Below are positions 41,864 to 50,141 of a stretch of DNA of 64,000 nt, in pieces (the stretch's first letter is position 1; the number at the start of each line of letters is the position of its first letter). The DNA comes from Lachnospiraceae bacterium (GTDB lineage Bacteria; Bacillota; Clostridia; Lachnospirales; Lachnospiraceae): the NCBI GenBank assembly GCA_016280395.1, contig JAEEGQ010000142.1:1-64000 (forward strand), read 5' to 3'. Made by a program: the position numbers and the translations under genes. Under the pieces are notes generated by a model, which had not been told where the DNA came from, ran no database searches, and worked only from the letters and a program-made list of their open reading frames with translations.

Positions 41864-41923
41864 CAAAAAAGGAACGTTCGACAAACAAACGCATGTCTTA
41901 TGCGTCATTGTTTCGCGTCGAAC
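41864..41923 (-). terminator. Terminator or attenuator between flgMN and flgKKL
   Basis: On the minus strand GTTCGAC, AAACAA and ACGCAT pair with ATGCGT, TTGTTT and GTCGAAC around AAGAC, followed by TTCCTTTTTTG. The 5' half of the stem contains the last codons and the stop of flgN, so translation of flgN would disturb it. No strong promoter lies between here and flgK. Confidence 0.75.
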
Positions 41924-42420
41924 ATCCCTGTTCCTGCGACTGGTACATCGACCGTAGATGCCCCTTTGGTGTAGTTCCCTGTCCCCGGCGTCATCCTTGA
42001 GCTCTGAATCAAATTCAATTCGAATTGAATCATCTCCAGGGACTGATTTATCAGCATTTTGTTTTTATCGTTCTGCGCCGCAACTCTCTTGAGCTGCGCA
42101 GAAAGCAAATCATGAAGGTTTGCGAGGCGTTTCTGCTCCTGCGGCCTTTTTTCGAGAAGCTTTACCATCATCTTGAGCTTTAAGGTCTTAGGGTCGCGGT
42201 TCAATACCGTTCCCATGTTGATGATGATCTCTTCGCGCTTTTTTTCAAGTGCGGACACCTGGTCAACCACAGACTGTTCTTCATCTGTGATCTTCTGGAG
42301 TTCTTCAAGATCTCCCGAGATTATGACCCTTGTTTTCCGCTCCGTGATGGGAATAAGCCGGTCGTAAGCCTCATGCTCTTTTTCAAGAACGTTTATCAGT
42401 TCCTCTGTAAGACTTGCCAC
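41905..42420 (-). CDS. flgN: Flagellar export chaperone FlgN
   Basis: 171 residues, helical, with SLTEELINVLEKEHEAYDRLIPITERKTRVIISGDLEELQKITDEEQSVVDQVSALEKKR, the FlgN pattern. FlgN carries FlgK and FlgL to the export gate; both genes follow. It lies 24 bases downstream of flgM. Confidence 0.92.
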   Translation of the reverse strand: MASLTEELINVLEKEHEAYDRLIPITERKTRVIISGDLEELQKITDEEQSVVDQVSALEKKREEIIINMGTVLNRDPKTLKLKMMVKLLEKRPQEQKRLANLHDLLSAQLKRVAAQNDKNKMLINQSLEMIQFELNLIQSSRMTPGTGNYTKGASTVDVPVAGTGMFDAKQ

Positions 42421-42444
42421 AAAATCCCTCCGTTTAGCTAAAAG

Positions 42445-42717
42445 TTATCGTGCGAAATAATTGCCGATAAGCTTGTCAGCTACGTCTTCCATAGATACAT
42501 TATATGTACCGGAAGCCATCTGTTCACGGATAGCGCTGACTCTGTCCTCTCTTATGTCGGACGCTTTGGATACAGCCTGCTTTGCAACCTGGAAGTCGCG
42601 GCCGATCTGGGAAATCTCAACCTTATCAGTGGCTACGGTTGTGCCAACCTTGCCTGTTTTTTTGGTACCGTTGCTGCGGTACAGCTGACTTACCTGATTG
42701 AACGCATCAATACGCAT
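42445..42717 (-). CDS. flgM: Anti-sigma-28 factor FlgM
   Basis: 90 residues from MRIDAFNQVSQLYRSNG (AAAGGAGTG upstream); the track adds 19 codons. The C-terminal half (DFQVAKQAVSKASDIREDRVSAIREQMASGTYNVSMEDVADKLIGNYF) is the FlgM sigma-binding domain. FlgM holds the flagellar sigma factor inactive until exported through the finished hook. Its own promoter is sigma-28 type, giving a feedback loop. Confidence 0.95.
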   Translation of the reverse strand: MRIDAFNQVSQLYRSNGTKKTGKVGTTVATDKVEISQIGRDFQVAKQAVSKASDIREDRVSAIREQMASGTYNVSMEDVADKLIGNYFAR

Positions 42718-42768
42718 ATGTATCACTCCTTTTCTAATACTGAACAGACGGGAGTCTATCCCGTAGGC

Positions 42769-42782
42769 GCTCATCCTTGAGC
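42769..42782 (-). promoter_or_regulatory. AAGGA-loop hairpin in the flgM leader (possible CsrA site)
   Basis: Minus strand GCTC-AAGGAT-GAGC, a 4-bp stem with AAGGAT in the loop, 50 bases before the start codon. An ACGGGA/TCCCGT hairpin follows it, and an ACTTAC/GTAAGT hairpin starts at the predicted transcript 5' end. Confidence 0.6.
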
Positions 42783-42806
42783 CTCCACTTACCTGTTCTG
42801 TAAGTT

Positions 42807-42833
42807 ATATCGACTTATCTTCATATAACTTTA
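42807..42833 (-). promoter_or_regulatory. Sigma-28 promoter of the flgM operon
   Basis: Minus strand TAAA (42830-42833), 16-base spacer, TCGATAT (42807-42813), one mismatch from the flagellin -10. Bases 42834-42918 upstream show nothing else I can support. Confidence 0.75.
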
Positions 42834-42918
42834 GATTTTTTTTGAAAAATTTTATACAAATCTTATTCGTTTTCGAAATGAAGCTCCGAGCTTTTACCGA
42901 GGGCATTCGTTTATCGTG

Positions 42919-42961
42919 CAAAAAGCCGGCTTCCGTGCCGCGAAAGCGGCCGGAAACCGGC
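42919..42961 (-). terminator. Terminator of parE-parC-queH
   Basis: GCCGGTTTCCGGCCGC pairs with GCGGCACGGAAGCCGGC around TTTC, followed by TTTTTGC on the minus strand. Confidence 0.88.
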
Positions 42962-43040
42962 AGTGTTTTTCCGTAAGCGCCTTCTATTTATATGTATCGA
43001 CAGTTATCGTGTCAAGATCAATACCCTTTGTATTATTTCA

Positions 43041-43649
43041 TTATCTGTTTGCCGCAGGTTTCGAATATACGCACCCACAGAAATTCTGTCTGTAAAGCTC
43101 ATATTCCTTTGAAAGTTCTATCGAACGCTTGTAGCCGTTCCGCTTCTTAAAATCCGAAGGCAGGAAAGCGACACCGTATTCTGCGGCAAGTTTTCTGCCG
43201 ATCTCGTTAAGTTTTTCAGCGTTTTTAAGCGGGCTGATGGTAAGAGTTGTCGTAAAGTAATCGTAATTTCCTTCGGCAGCGATGCGGGCTGCTTCCCTAA
43301 GGCGCAGCTCATAGCACACAAAGCAGCGCTCTCCGCCCTCCGGAACGCGTTCTAAACCCTTTACGGCATCAAAAAACTCTTTGGGGTCATAATTCCCCGG
43401 CATAAAGGTCACAGGGTGTTTTAAGGGCATCTGCGAGATCAGGCGGGATAATTCCTGTTCGCGGTGCCTGTACTCCTCTTCCGGATAAATGTTCGGATTA
43501 TAGAAAAAGTCCGTTATCTCAAAGTATTCCGAAAGATATTCAAGGCAGTAACTCGAACACGGCGCGCAGCAGCTGTGCAAAAGCAGCCTCGGGACAGTGT
43601 CTCCGAGGCTGTTTATTATCTTATCAAGTTCAAGCTGGTAATTAGGCAT
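43041..43649 (-). CDS. queH: Epoxyqueuosine reductase QueH
   Basis: 202 residues. [42 protein letters not shown] has the paired CC and downstream cysteines of QueH (formerly DUF208), and [15 protein letters not shown] with FCGCVYSK supply the remaining metal ligands. It converts epoxyqueuosine to queuosine in tRNA and replaces QueG in many Clostridia. It overlaps the parC stop by eight bases. Confidence 0.94.
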   Translation of the reverse strand: MPNYQLELDKIINSLGDTVPRLLLHSCCAPCSSYCLEYLSEYFEITDFFYNPNIYPEEEYRHREQELSRLISQMPLKHPVTFMPGNYDPKEFFDAVKGLERVPEGGERCFVCYELRLREAARIAAEGNYDYFTTTLTISPLKNAEKLNEIGRKLAAEYGVAFLPSDFKKRNGYKRSIELSKEYELYRQNFCGCVYSKPAANR

Positions 43650-45891
43650 TTATTTTCCCCGCTTTTCCTGTCCTGCGTTTGAGTTTTATCTTCTTTACCA
43701 TGTAATTCTTTGAATGCAGCGTCACAATCTCTGCTGCAGGGCTTGCAACCGCGACATCGAGCACGGAGTCGCCCTGGTCGAGCGTTATGCCCTTTACACC
43801 GCGGCTTACTTTCTTGAGCTCGGGTACGTCGGAAAGCGGGTACGCCAGAACAAGCTTCTTCTGCGTAAGCATGATGACGCGGGTATCCTCACCGATGACT
43901 TCAGCCACACCAAGCCGGCATATCGAAACGATCGAGTCTTTTTCCTCAAGTTTTGTGGTATTCACAACAGTTCTTCCGGTCTCAAACTCCGCGCCCGAAA
44001 CCTGCTTAACGTAGCCGTGCTTTGTCGAAAACAGCAGCATGCTGTCAAACAGTTCCTCAAATGAGGTATAGAAGATGAATTCCTCGTTTTTCGTCTTGCA
44101 GAGCGCATGGATAAGGGTTCCCTTGTCCTTGATCTTACAGCGCGGAAGGGTTCCGGCTTTAAGCTGGTACAGGTTGCCCTGGGCCGTAAATGCACAGAAC
44201 TTGTCCGTATTCTTAAGCTTTACGACATGTGTGTATTCGGCAAGAGCCTCAGGTGTCGCCTTTGTATAGGCTGCTTCGTCAACGGTCTTTGTGTATCCGA
44301 ACTTGTCCACGAGCACAACCAGTGTCTCTTCAACAAATTCCTCAACATAACTTGCCGTCTCGGCATTGATTATCTGTGTGCGGCGCGGAACGGCGAACTG
44401 TTTCTTGTAGTTCCTTAAACGCTCCTTGATGGCCTTATGCAGCTCCTTCTCCGATCCGAGCACGCGGCTGCAGTCGGCAACCGTATCCTTAAGCTTCTGC
44501 TCTTCCTCGTGAAGTTTCATGATCTCAAGCCCGATGAGGCGTGAGAGCTGCATGCTTAAGATCGCGTCGGCCTGGGCCTCCGTAAAATCAAGCTGCGATG
44601 CGGGCAGCGCCGATTCAGGATTCCTGAAGCGTATAGCCGTGGTATCGCCGTGGCAAAGGCAAGCCTTGGCCTGCGCCATTGAAGTCGACCCCCGGAGTAT
44701 TTCGATTATAAGGTCGATGATATCCGTTGCCCTTATAAGCCCGTCAACTATCTCAAGGCGCTTGTTCGCCTTGTCGAGCTTGTAGGTGTATTCCTTTGTG
44801 TATATATCCTCCTGGAATGCGACAAACTCTGCGATAAGGCTCTTAAGGCTTAAGGTCATGGGCTGCTGTTCCTTAACGGCAAGCATATTCACGCCGTAGG
44901 TATCTTCAAGCGGCGATTTCCTGAACAAACCGTTAAGAAGGTTTTCGGCGTCGCGGTCCTTCTTTACTTCGATAACTATGCGGATGCCTTCCTTTGAAGA
45001 TTCATCCCTCACGTCATATATTTCGTCAAAAGCCTTGTCGCGCATCAGCCCTACAAGAGATTCCACAAGACGGCTCTTCTGGCCGCTCGAGGTGTAGGGG
45101 ATCTCCGAAACAACGATATTTGTGCGCCCCGCATCGCCCTTTTCAAGTGATGTTGCGGCACGGCACCTTATCTTTCCTTCGCCTGTCTCGTAAACAGCCT
45201 TTAAGGCATCTCCGTTGGTAATGATACCGCCTGTCGGAAAATCCGGCCCGGGGATATACTTCATCAGCTCCTCGGTCGTAATGGAAGGCTTGTCCATATA
45301 CGCAATAACGCCCTCTATAACTTCGCCCGTGTTATGCGGCGGGATGTTCGTTGCCATACCTACGGCAATACCCGTAGTACCGTTGATAAGGAGGTTTGGA
45401 AGCGTTGCAGGGAGTACTGTCGGCTCCTGCTCCGAATCGTCAAAGTTCGGCATGAAATCCACAAGGCCTTTATCAAGGTTTTCAAGCAAAGTCATTGCGC
45501 CGCTTGAAAGCCTTGCCTCCGTGTAGCGCATTGCAGCGGGCGGGTCGCCGTCGATGGAACCGCAGTTTCCGTGCCCGTCAACAAGCGGCAGTGACAGTGT
45601 GTACCCCTCCGACATATGCATTAAAGCCTCATAGATCGAGGAATCACCGTGCGGATGGTATTTACCCATTGTATCACCGACGATACGCGCCGACTTCCTG
45701 TGAGGCTTCTTAGGATCGAGCCCAAGTTCGTTCATTGCATACAAAACCCTGCGCTGAACGGGTTTCAAGCCGTCCCGCACATCGGGAAGTGCTCTGGCTA
45801 TGATGACGCTTATCGCGTAATCGCGGTAAGAATTCTTCATTTCCTCGGAAAAATCTATCTGTATTACTTCGTCTTCACGTTGTGTGTCCAT
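43642..45891 (-). CDS. parC: DNA topoisomerase IV subunit A
   Basis: 749 residues from [14 protein letters not shown] (AAGGTGG upstream); the track adds seven codons. It has the catalytic tyrosine in [10 protein letters not shown] and [28 protein letters not shown], where quinolone-resistance positions lie. In the C-terminal domain the gyrase box QRRGGKG is replaced by KKVSRGVKG, which, together with pairing with parE, favours topoisomerase IV over gyrase. It decatenates daughter chromosomes. Confidence 0.9.
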   Translation of the reverse strand: MDTQREDEVIQIDFSEEMKNSYRDYAISVIIARALPDVRDGLKPVQRRVLYAMNELGLDPKKPHRKSARIVGDTMGKYHPHGDSSIYEALMHMSEGYTLSLPLVDGHGNCGSIDGDPPAAMRYTEARLSSGAMTLLENLDKGLVDFMPNFDDSEQEPTVLPATLPNLLINGTTGIAVGMATNIPPHNTGEVIEGVIAYMDKPSITTEELMKYIPGPDFPTGGIITNGDALKAVYETGEGKIRCRAATSLEKGDAGRTNIVVSEIPYTSSGQKSRLVESLVGLMRDKAFDEIYDVRDESSKEGIRIVIEVKKDRDAENLLNGLFRKSPLEDTYGVNMLAVKEQQPMTLSLKSLIAEFVAFQEDIYTKEYTYKLDKANKRLEIVDGLIRATDIIDLIIEILRGSTSMAQAKACLCHGDTTAIRFRNPESALPASQLDFTEAQADAILSMQLSRLIGLEIMKLHEEEQKLKDTVADCSRVLGSEKELHKAIKERLRNYKKQFAVPRRTQIINAETASYVEEFVEETLVVLVDKFGYTKTVDEAAYTKATPEALAEYTHVVKLKNTDKFCAFTAQGNLYQLKAGTLPRCKIKDKGTLIHALCKTKNEEFIFYTSFEELFDSMLLFSTKHGYVKQVSGAEFETGRTVVNTTKLEEKDSIVSICRLGVAEVIGEDTRVIMLTQKKLVLAYPLSDVPELKKVSRGVKGITLDQGDSVLDVAVASPAAEIVTLHSKNYMVKKIKLKRRTGKAGKINA

Positions 45892-46001
45892 GATCCACCT
45901 TATTAATGGCAAATGCCTTTATTACTGTATTTGAGACCAGTCCGGATCTCCGTACTCCTGCTTTACTGCGGCCTTCCGCGTGTTTGCAGGATGTCCTGCC
46001 G

Positions 46002-47933
46002 TCAGATGTCGAGTTTTGCGTACTTTGCTTCATCCATTATGAAAGCCCGGCGCGGAGGAACATTGCTGCTCATGAGCATTGTCGTTACCTCGTCGGCTTC
46101 TATGGTATCGGAAAGGGTAACCTGTGCAAGCACGCGGCGTTCCGGGTCGAGTGTCGTCTCCCAGAGCTGCTCCGCATCCATCTCGCCAAGTCCTTTGTAA
46201 CGCTGTATCCCGGTGATCTTCTTGCCCGAATTTTTTCTGAACTTCTCGAGTTCGGCATCATTGAAGATATATTCGAAGGCTGCGGATTTCTTTCCTTTCC
46301 CGGGAGCTTCGTATTCTACCCTGTAGAGCGGCGGAAGCCCGCGGTATACATGGCCTTCTGTGATAAGGTCAGGCATAAAGCGATAGAAGAACGTCAGCAT
46401 GAGTGTTGAAATGTGCGCCCCGTCAACATCCGCATCCGTAAGGATTATTATCTTCCCGTAGCGGAGCTTGTTAATGTCGAATTCTTCGGCGATCCCGCAG
46501 CCGAAGGCCGCTATCATGGTCTTTATCTCGTTGTTTGCAAGTATCTTCTCAAGAGGCGCCTTCTCAACATTTAAGATCTTTCCGCGAAGAGGGAGAACTG
46601 CCTGTGTTTTGCGGTTCCTTGCCTCTTTTACGGTGCCGCCGGCGGAATTACCCTCAACTATGTATATCTCGCATTCCTCCGCCTTTTTGGAGCTGCAGGA
46701 GGCAAGCTTCGATTTTGTATCAACGTCATTTATGGACTTTAATACCGCATTCCTTGCCTTATCGCTCGCGTGCCGCGCGGACGACGCGCGTTTCGTACTC
46801 TCGAGGATGGCCTTTAAGACCTCAACGTTTTTATCGAAATACCTCGTTACTTCCTCGGAGAAAACGTCCTCTACCGCAGCTTTTGCGTCATTATTGCCAA
46901 GCTTTGTCTTAGTCTGGCCTTCAAACTGCGGGTCGGGATGCTTTATGGAAACAATGGCAAAAATGCCGTTTCGGATGTCGCGGCCGTCAAAGTTTTCATC
47001 CTTGTCCTTAAGATATCCGAGGTCCCTTGCATACTGGTTCATTACACGGGTAAGGCCCGCCTTGAAGCCCGTTACAAGCGTTCCTCCCTCGACAACATTT
47101 ATACAGTTGCAGTAAGAATTTATCTGTTCAGTGAACTGGTCCGTGTACTGGAATGCCACCTCTACCTCGATACCATTGTCTGTACCGCTTATATAGATGG
47201 GTTCGGGATGCAGTGTGTTCATTTCGCGTGTAAGGTACGATATATAGCTCTTTATACCGTCTTTCTCGTAGAAAGTCTGCTCCGTGCCGTTTATCTTATC
47301 TTTGAACACAAGGGTAAGCCCCTTGTTCAGGTATGCGGTTTCCTTAAGCTTTTTAATTATAGTCTCGGGATTGAAGGTCACTGTGTCAAAGATGGAAGGA
47401 TCGGGGTAAAAAGTGACCTTTGTGCCTGTATCGGATTTCGCGCACTTTCCGACCACCGGAACAAGCCCGTTCACAAGCTCCGTTACCGGATGCCCTCCGT
47501 CGCGGTATTCATCACGATAAACAAGTCCTCCGCGTTTTACTTCCACCGTCATTTTTGTGGAAAGGGCATTTACTACCGAAGCGCCTACACCGTGAAGACC
47601 GCCGGATACCTTGTAGACTGTAGAATCAAACTTGCCGCCGGCATGAAGGATGGTGAAGATAACACGGATAGTTGGTATCTTCTTTACAGGATGCAGGTCC
47701 GTAGGAACACCGCGGCCGTGGTCCTCTACTATCACGCTGCCGTCCTTTGCGAGTGTGATCTCGATCTTGTCGCAGAAACCGGCAAGATGCTCATCTATAC
47801 TGTTATCAAGGATCTCCCAGATAAGATGGTGCAGACCTCGTGTACCGGTAGACCCGATATACATGCCCGGTCTCTTCCTTACTGCCTCGAGGCCTTCAAG
47901 TACCACTATCTGGCTGCCTGTGTATTGTTCCAT
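46002..47933 (-). CDS. parE: DNA topoisomerase IV subunit B
   Basis: 643 residues from MEQYTGSQIVVLEGLEAVRK (GGGAGGAATC upstream). GHKL ATPase motifs: EILDNSIDEHLAG, VEDHGRGVP, GGLHGVGASVVNAL. TOPRIM motif EGNSAGGTVKEARNR and DADVDGAHI follow, then PRYKGLGEMD-like IQRYKGLGEMDAEQLWETT. The gene heads the parE-parC-queH transcript. Confidence 0.93.
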   Translation of the reverse strand: MEQYTGSQIVVLEGLEAVRKRPGMYIGSTGTRGLHHLIWEILDNSIDEHLAGFCDKIEITLAKDGSVIVEDHGRGVPTDLHPVKKIPTIRVIFTILHAGGKFDSTVYKVSGGLHGVGASVVNALSTKMTVEVKRGGLVYRDEYRDGGHPVTELVNGLVPVVGKCAKSDTGTKVTFYPDPSIFDTVTFNPETIIKKLKETAYLNKGLTLVFKDKINGTEQTFYEKDGIKSYISYLTREMNTLHPEPIYISGTDNGIEVEVAFQYTDQFTEQINSYCNCINVVEGGTLVTGFKAGLTRVMNQYARDLGYLKDKDENFDGRDIRNGIFAIVSIKHPDPQFEGQTKTKLGNNDAKAAVEDVFSEEVTRYFDKNVEVLKAILESTKRASSARHASDKARNAVLKSINDVDTKSKLASCSSKKAEECEIYIVEGNSAGGTVKEARNRKTQAVLPLRGKILNVEKAPLEKILANNEIKTMIAAFGCGIAEEFDINKLRYGKIIILTDADVDGAHISTLMLTFFYRFMPDLITEGHVYRGLPPLYRVEYEAPGKGKKSAAFEYIFNDAELEKFRKNSGKKITGIQRYKGLGEMDAEQLWETTLDPERRVLAQVTLSDTIEADEVTTMLMSSNVPPRRAFIMDEAKYAKLDI

Positions 47934-48038
47934 GATTCCTCCCAAAACCGGCTCTCTTCAAAAACCGGCTTCTCCAAAAAATAAACACAGTACCTTGTAT
48001 TAAACACTAACAAAACAACAAGGTCTTGTGATACAAAA

Positions 48039-48067
48039 ATTATAAATAATCCGTTTGAAAATGTCAA
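48039..48067 (-). promoter_or_regulatory. Consensus sigma-A promoter of parE-parC-queH
   Basis: Minus strand TTGACA (48062-48067), 17-base spacer, TATAAT (48039-48044). The leader is about 98 bases. Confidence 0.9.
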
Positions 48068-48072
48068 TCGAA

Positions 48073-48110
48073 CAAAAAAAACGGCCCCGATATTGTCTAT
48101 CGGGACCGTT
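48073..48110 (-). terminator. Terminator of the chemotaxis operon
   Basis: AACGGTCCCGATA pairs with TATCGGGGCCGTT, then eight T on the minus strand, ending just ahead of the parE promoter. Confidence 0.92.
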
Positions 48111-48122
48111 CGATCAACCTTT

Positions 48123-49580
48123 TTAATATTTTCCGAAGTTATCGTCAAGCGAGATAACGATCTCTTCTTCTTTCTTTGTTTCGAGAAGACCTGCGGTTTC
48201 AGGCACATCGGGTGCGGGCTCTTCTTTCTTTTCGGCCTTGAAAGTTTTGTCCGGCTTTAACATGCTGTTCCGCCTTCTCTTTCTCCTGTTTTCCACCAGC
48301 TTGTAATGTCCTATCATCTCACGCAGCTTCATTGCCTGGCTTGAAAGTATCTCGCTCGCTGCCGCGCATTCCTCGCTTGTTGCGGAATTGTTCTGGACAA
48401 CTATCGAAACCTGGCCAATTGCCTGGTTTATCTGGTTCACGGCCACTGCCTGCTCGTTTGAAGCTTCCGCAATCGCGGCAATGATGCCTGCCACCTGCTC
48501 GATCGCAGCAACTATCTCTTTTAGGGAGACAGCCGTTTCTTCCGCGATCTTAGAGCCCCTGTTCACCTTCTGGATGGAGTTCTCGATAAGCTGGGCAGTC
48601 TCGCTTGCAGCCTGTGCGGATTTGCCTGCAAGGTTCCTTACCTCGTCGGCGACTACCGCAAAGCCTCTGCCCTGCGAGCCGGCACGTGCCGCTTCAACCG
48701 CTGCATTGAGTGCAAGGATATTGGTCTGGAACGCGATGTCGTCTATAACCTTTATGATCTTGGAGATATTCTCCGAGGATTCGTTTATCTCCGCCATGGC
48801 CACTACCATGTCGTTCATGTGTCTGTTTCCGAGATCCGCGCCGCTCTTTGCGTCGTTCACAAGCTCGTTGGCATGGTTCGCGTCGGTGGCGTTGACCCTT
48901 GTACGCCGTGCGATATCTTCGATCGAAGCGGTGATCTCCGTGATGGCACTCGCCTGCTCCGTTGAACCCTGGGCAAGTGTCTGGCTCGCTGCGGCAACCT
49001 GATCCGAGCTCTCCGAAACCATCTCGGCGGAATTCTTCATCTCTCCGAGAGCCATGTTGTTGTCTTCTATAAGCTGGCGAAGGGCGACATTAAGCTCGTC
49101 CTTTTCACATCTTGGAACAACACTCACCGTCAGGTCTCCGTCTGCCACGCGCTGGGCAGCGTCCGCCTGGGCGCGCATATTCGCGGTCATTTCGTTGATG
49201 GCATCGGTGATCTCGCCAAGCTCGTCATTCCCGTATTTTTTGATGGCAAGTATCTCACCCTGCGAGATCTTTGAGATACCGTTCTTTATCTCTGTAAGCG
49301 GCTCCCTGATGCTCTTTAAGACAAGTCTTACGCCTATCACTATTCCGGGGATGGCGATGACCATAAGTCCGAGGAGCCCCCATACCGCAGCCGTTCTCCA
49401 TTTCTCGAGTTCAGCAAGCTTTTCGGCATTGGCGTTTGCTTCCTGTGCAAGCTTTGAAAGACCCGAGGTCGTAAGATACATTGCCGCTACAGCTGCGCAA
49501 AACAGGATGAAGAGTATTACAGCCTGCGATACTATGATCGTTGTCAGCCTTTTTTTGATCGAACTGTCCTTAAGATACAT
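48123..49580 (-). CDS. Methyl-accepting chemotaxis protein with minimal external loop
   Basis: 485 residues. Two membrane helices (~13-35 and ~63-85) are separated by only about 27 residues, so there is no periplasmic ligand domain. A HAMP domain (ESIREPLTEIKNGISKISQGE) follows, then the signalling domain with the conserved hairpin tip IDDIAFQTNILALNAAVEAA and GRGFAVVADEVRNLA. The C-terminal ~60 residues are a charged tail (RRKRRRNS, then acidic) ending DDNFGKY. Input may come from the membrane, the cytoplasm or partner proteins. It is the last gene of the che operon. Confidence 0.94.
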   Translation of the reverse strand: MYLKDSSIKKRLTTIIVSQAVILFILFCAAVAAMYLTTSGLSKLAQEANANAEKLAELEKWRTAAVWGLLGLMVIAIPGIVIGVRLVLKSIREPLTEIKNGISKISQGEILAIKKYGNDELGEITDAINEMTANMRAQADAAQRVADGDLTVSVVPRCEKDELNVALRQLIEDNNMALGEMKNSAEMVSESSDQVAAASQTLAQGSTEQASAITEITASIEDIARRTRVNATDANHANELVNDAKSGADLGNRHMNDMVVAMAEINESSENISKIIKVIDDIAFQTNILALNAAVEAARAGSQGRGFAVVADEVRNLAGKSAQAASETAQLIENSIQKVNRGSKIAEETAVSLKEIVAAIEQVAGIIAAIAEASNEQAVAVNQINQAIGQVSIVVQNNSATSEECAAASEILSSQAMKLREMIGHYKLVENRRKRRRNSMLKPDKTFKAEKKEEPAPDVPETAGLLETKKEEEIVISLDDNFGKY

Positions 49581-49609
49581 TAGTTTTTCCTCCCATTGTA
49601 CCGGCAGCT

Positions 49610-50104
49610 TTATGCCATATTGCTCAGTGTTTCCTGCTCTTCCTCGGAAATGAGGTTTGCGGGATCTATAAGCATGATAACTTCATCATCAGTCCTTACG
49701 ATACCGTAGATAAAGCGGTTCTGCCCGCTGTTGTTTACAACAGACGGCGGCGGGACGATCTGGTCCTCCTCCACGGTACGCACTTCTGCGATCTTATCTA
49801 CGATAAGCCCCACAACCGTCTTGTTGACGGTAATAACGATAACGCAGGTCCTGTCGTTGTATTCGAGGGGTTCCTTGCCAAAGCGCATCCTGACGTCGAT
49901 AACGGGGATGATCTTTCCGCGCAGGTTTATGAGCCCTCGCACATAAGATGCCGTTTCCGGCACGCTTGCGATCTTTGAAAGCCCCACTATCTCATTTACG
50001 CAGCGGATAGAGATGCCGTAGCACTCACCGCTTGACGTGAACGTCATGTATTTATCCTTCTGGGTATCCTCTTCCTCAAGAAAAACGTTGTTCTCTTCTA
50101 CCAT
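49610..50104 (-). CDS. cheW: Chemotaxis coupling protein CheW
   Basis: 164 residues from MVEENNVFLEEEDTQ (AAAGGATC upstream). CheW domain: YMTFTSSGECYGISIRCVNEIVGL, YVRGLINLRGKIIPVIDVRMRFG, VGLIVDKIAEV. It links receptors to CheA. 37 bases after cheA. Confidence 0.95.
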   Translation of the reverse strand: MVEENNVFLEEEDTQKDKYMTFTSSGECYGISIRCVNEIVGLSKIASVPETASYVRGLINLRGKIIPVIDVRMRFGKEPLEYNDRTCVIVITVNKTVVGLIVDKIAEVRTVEEDQIVPPPSVVNNSGQNRFIYGIVRTDDEVIMLIDPANLISEEEQETLSNMA

Positions 50105-50141
50105 ACCTGATCCTTTCATCCAAAGCGTATTTTGCCGTTTC

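Noticed and set aside
46938-47984. Plus-strand ORF of 348 codons
   Set aside because: Complete antisense shadow of parE.
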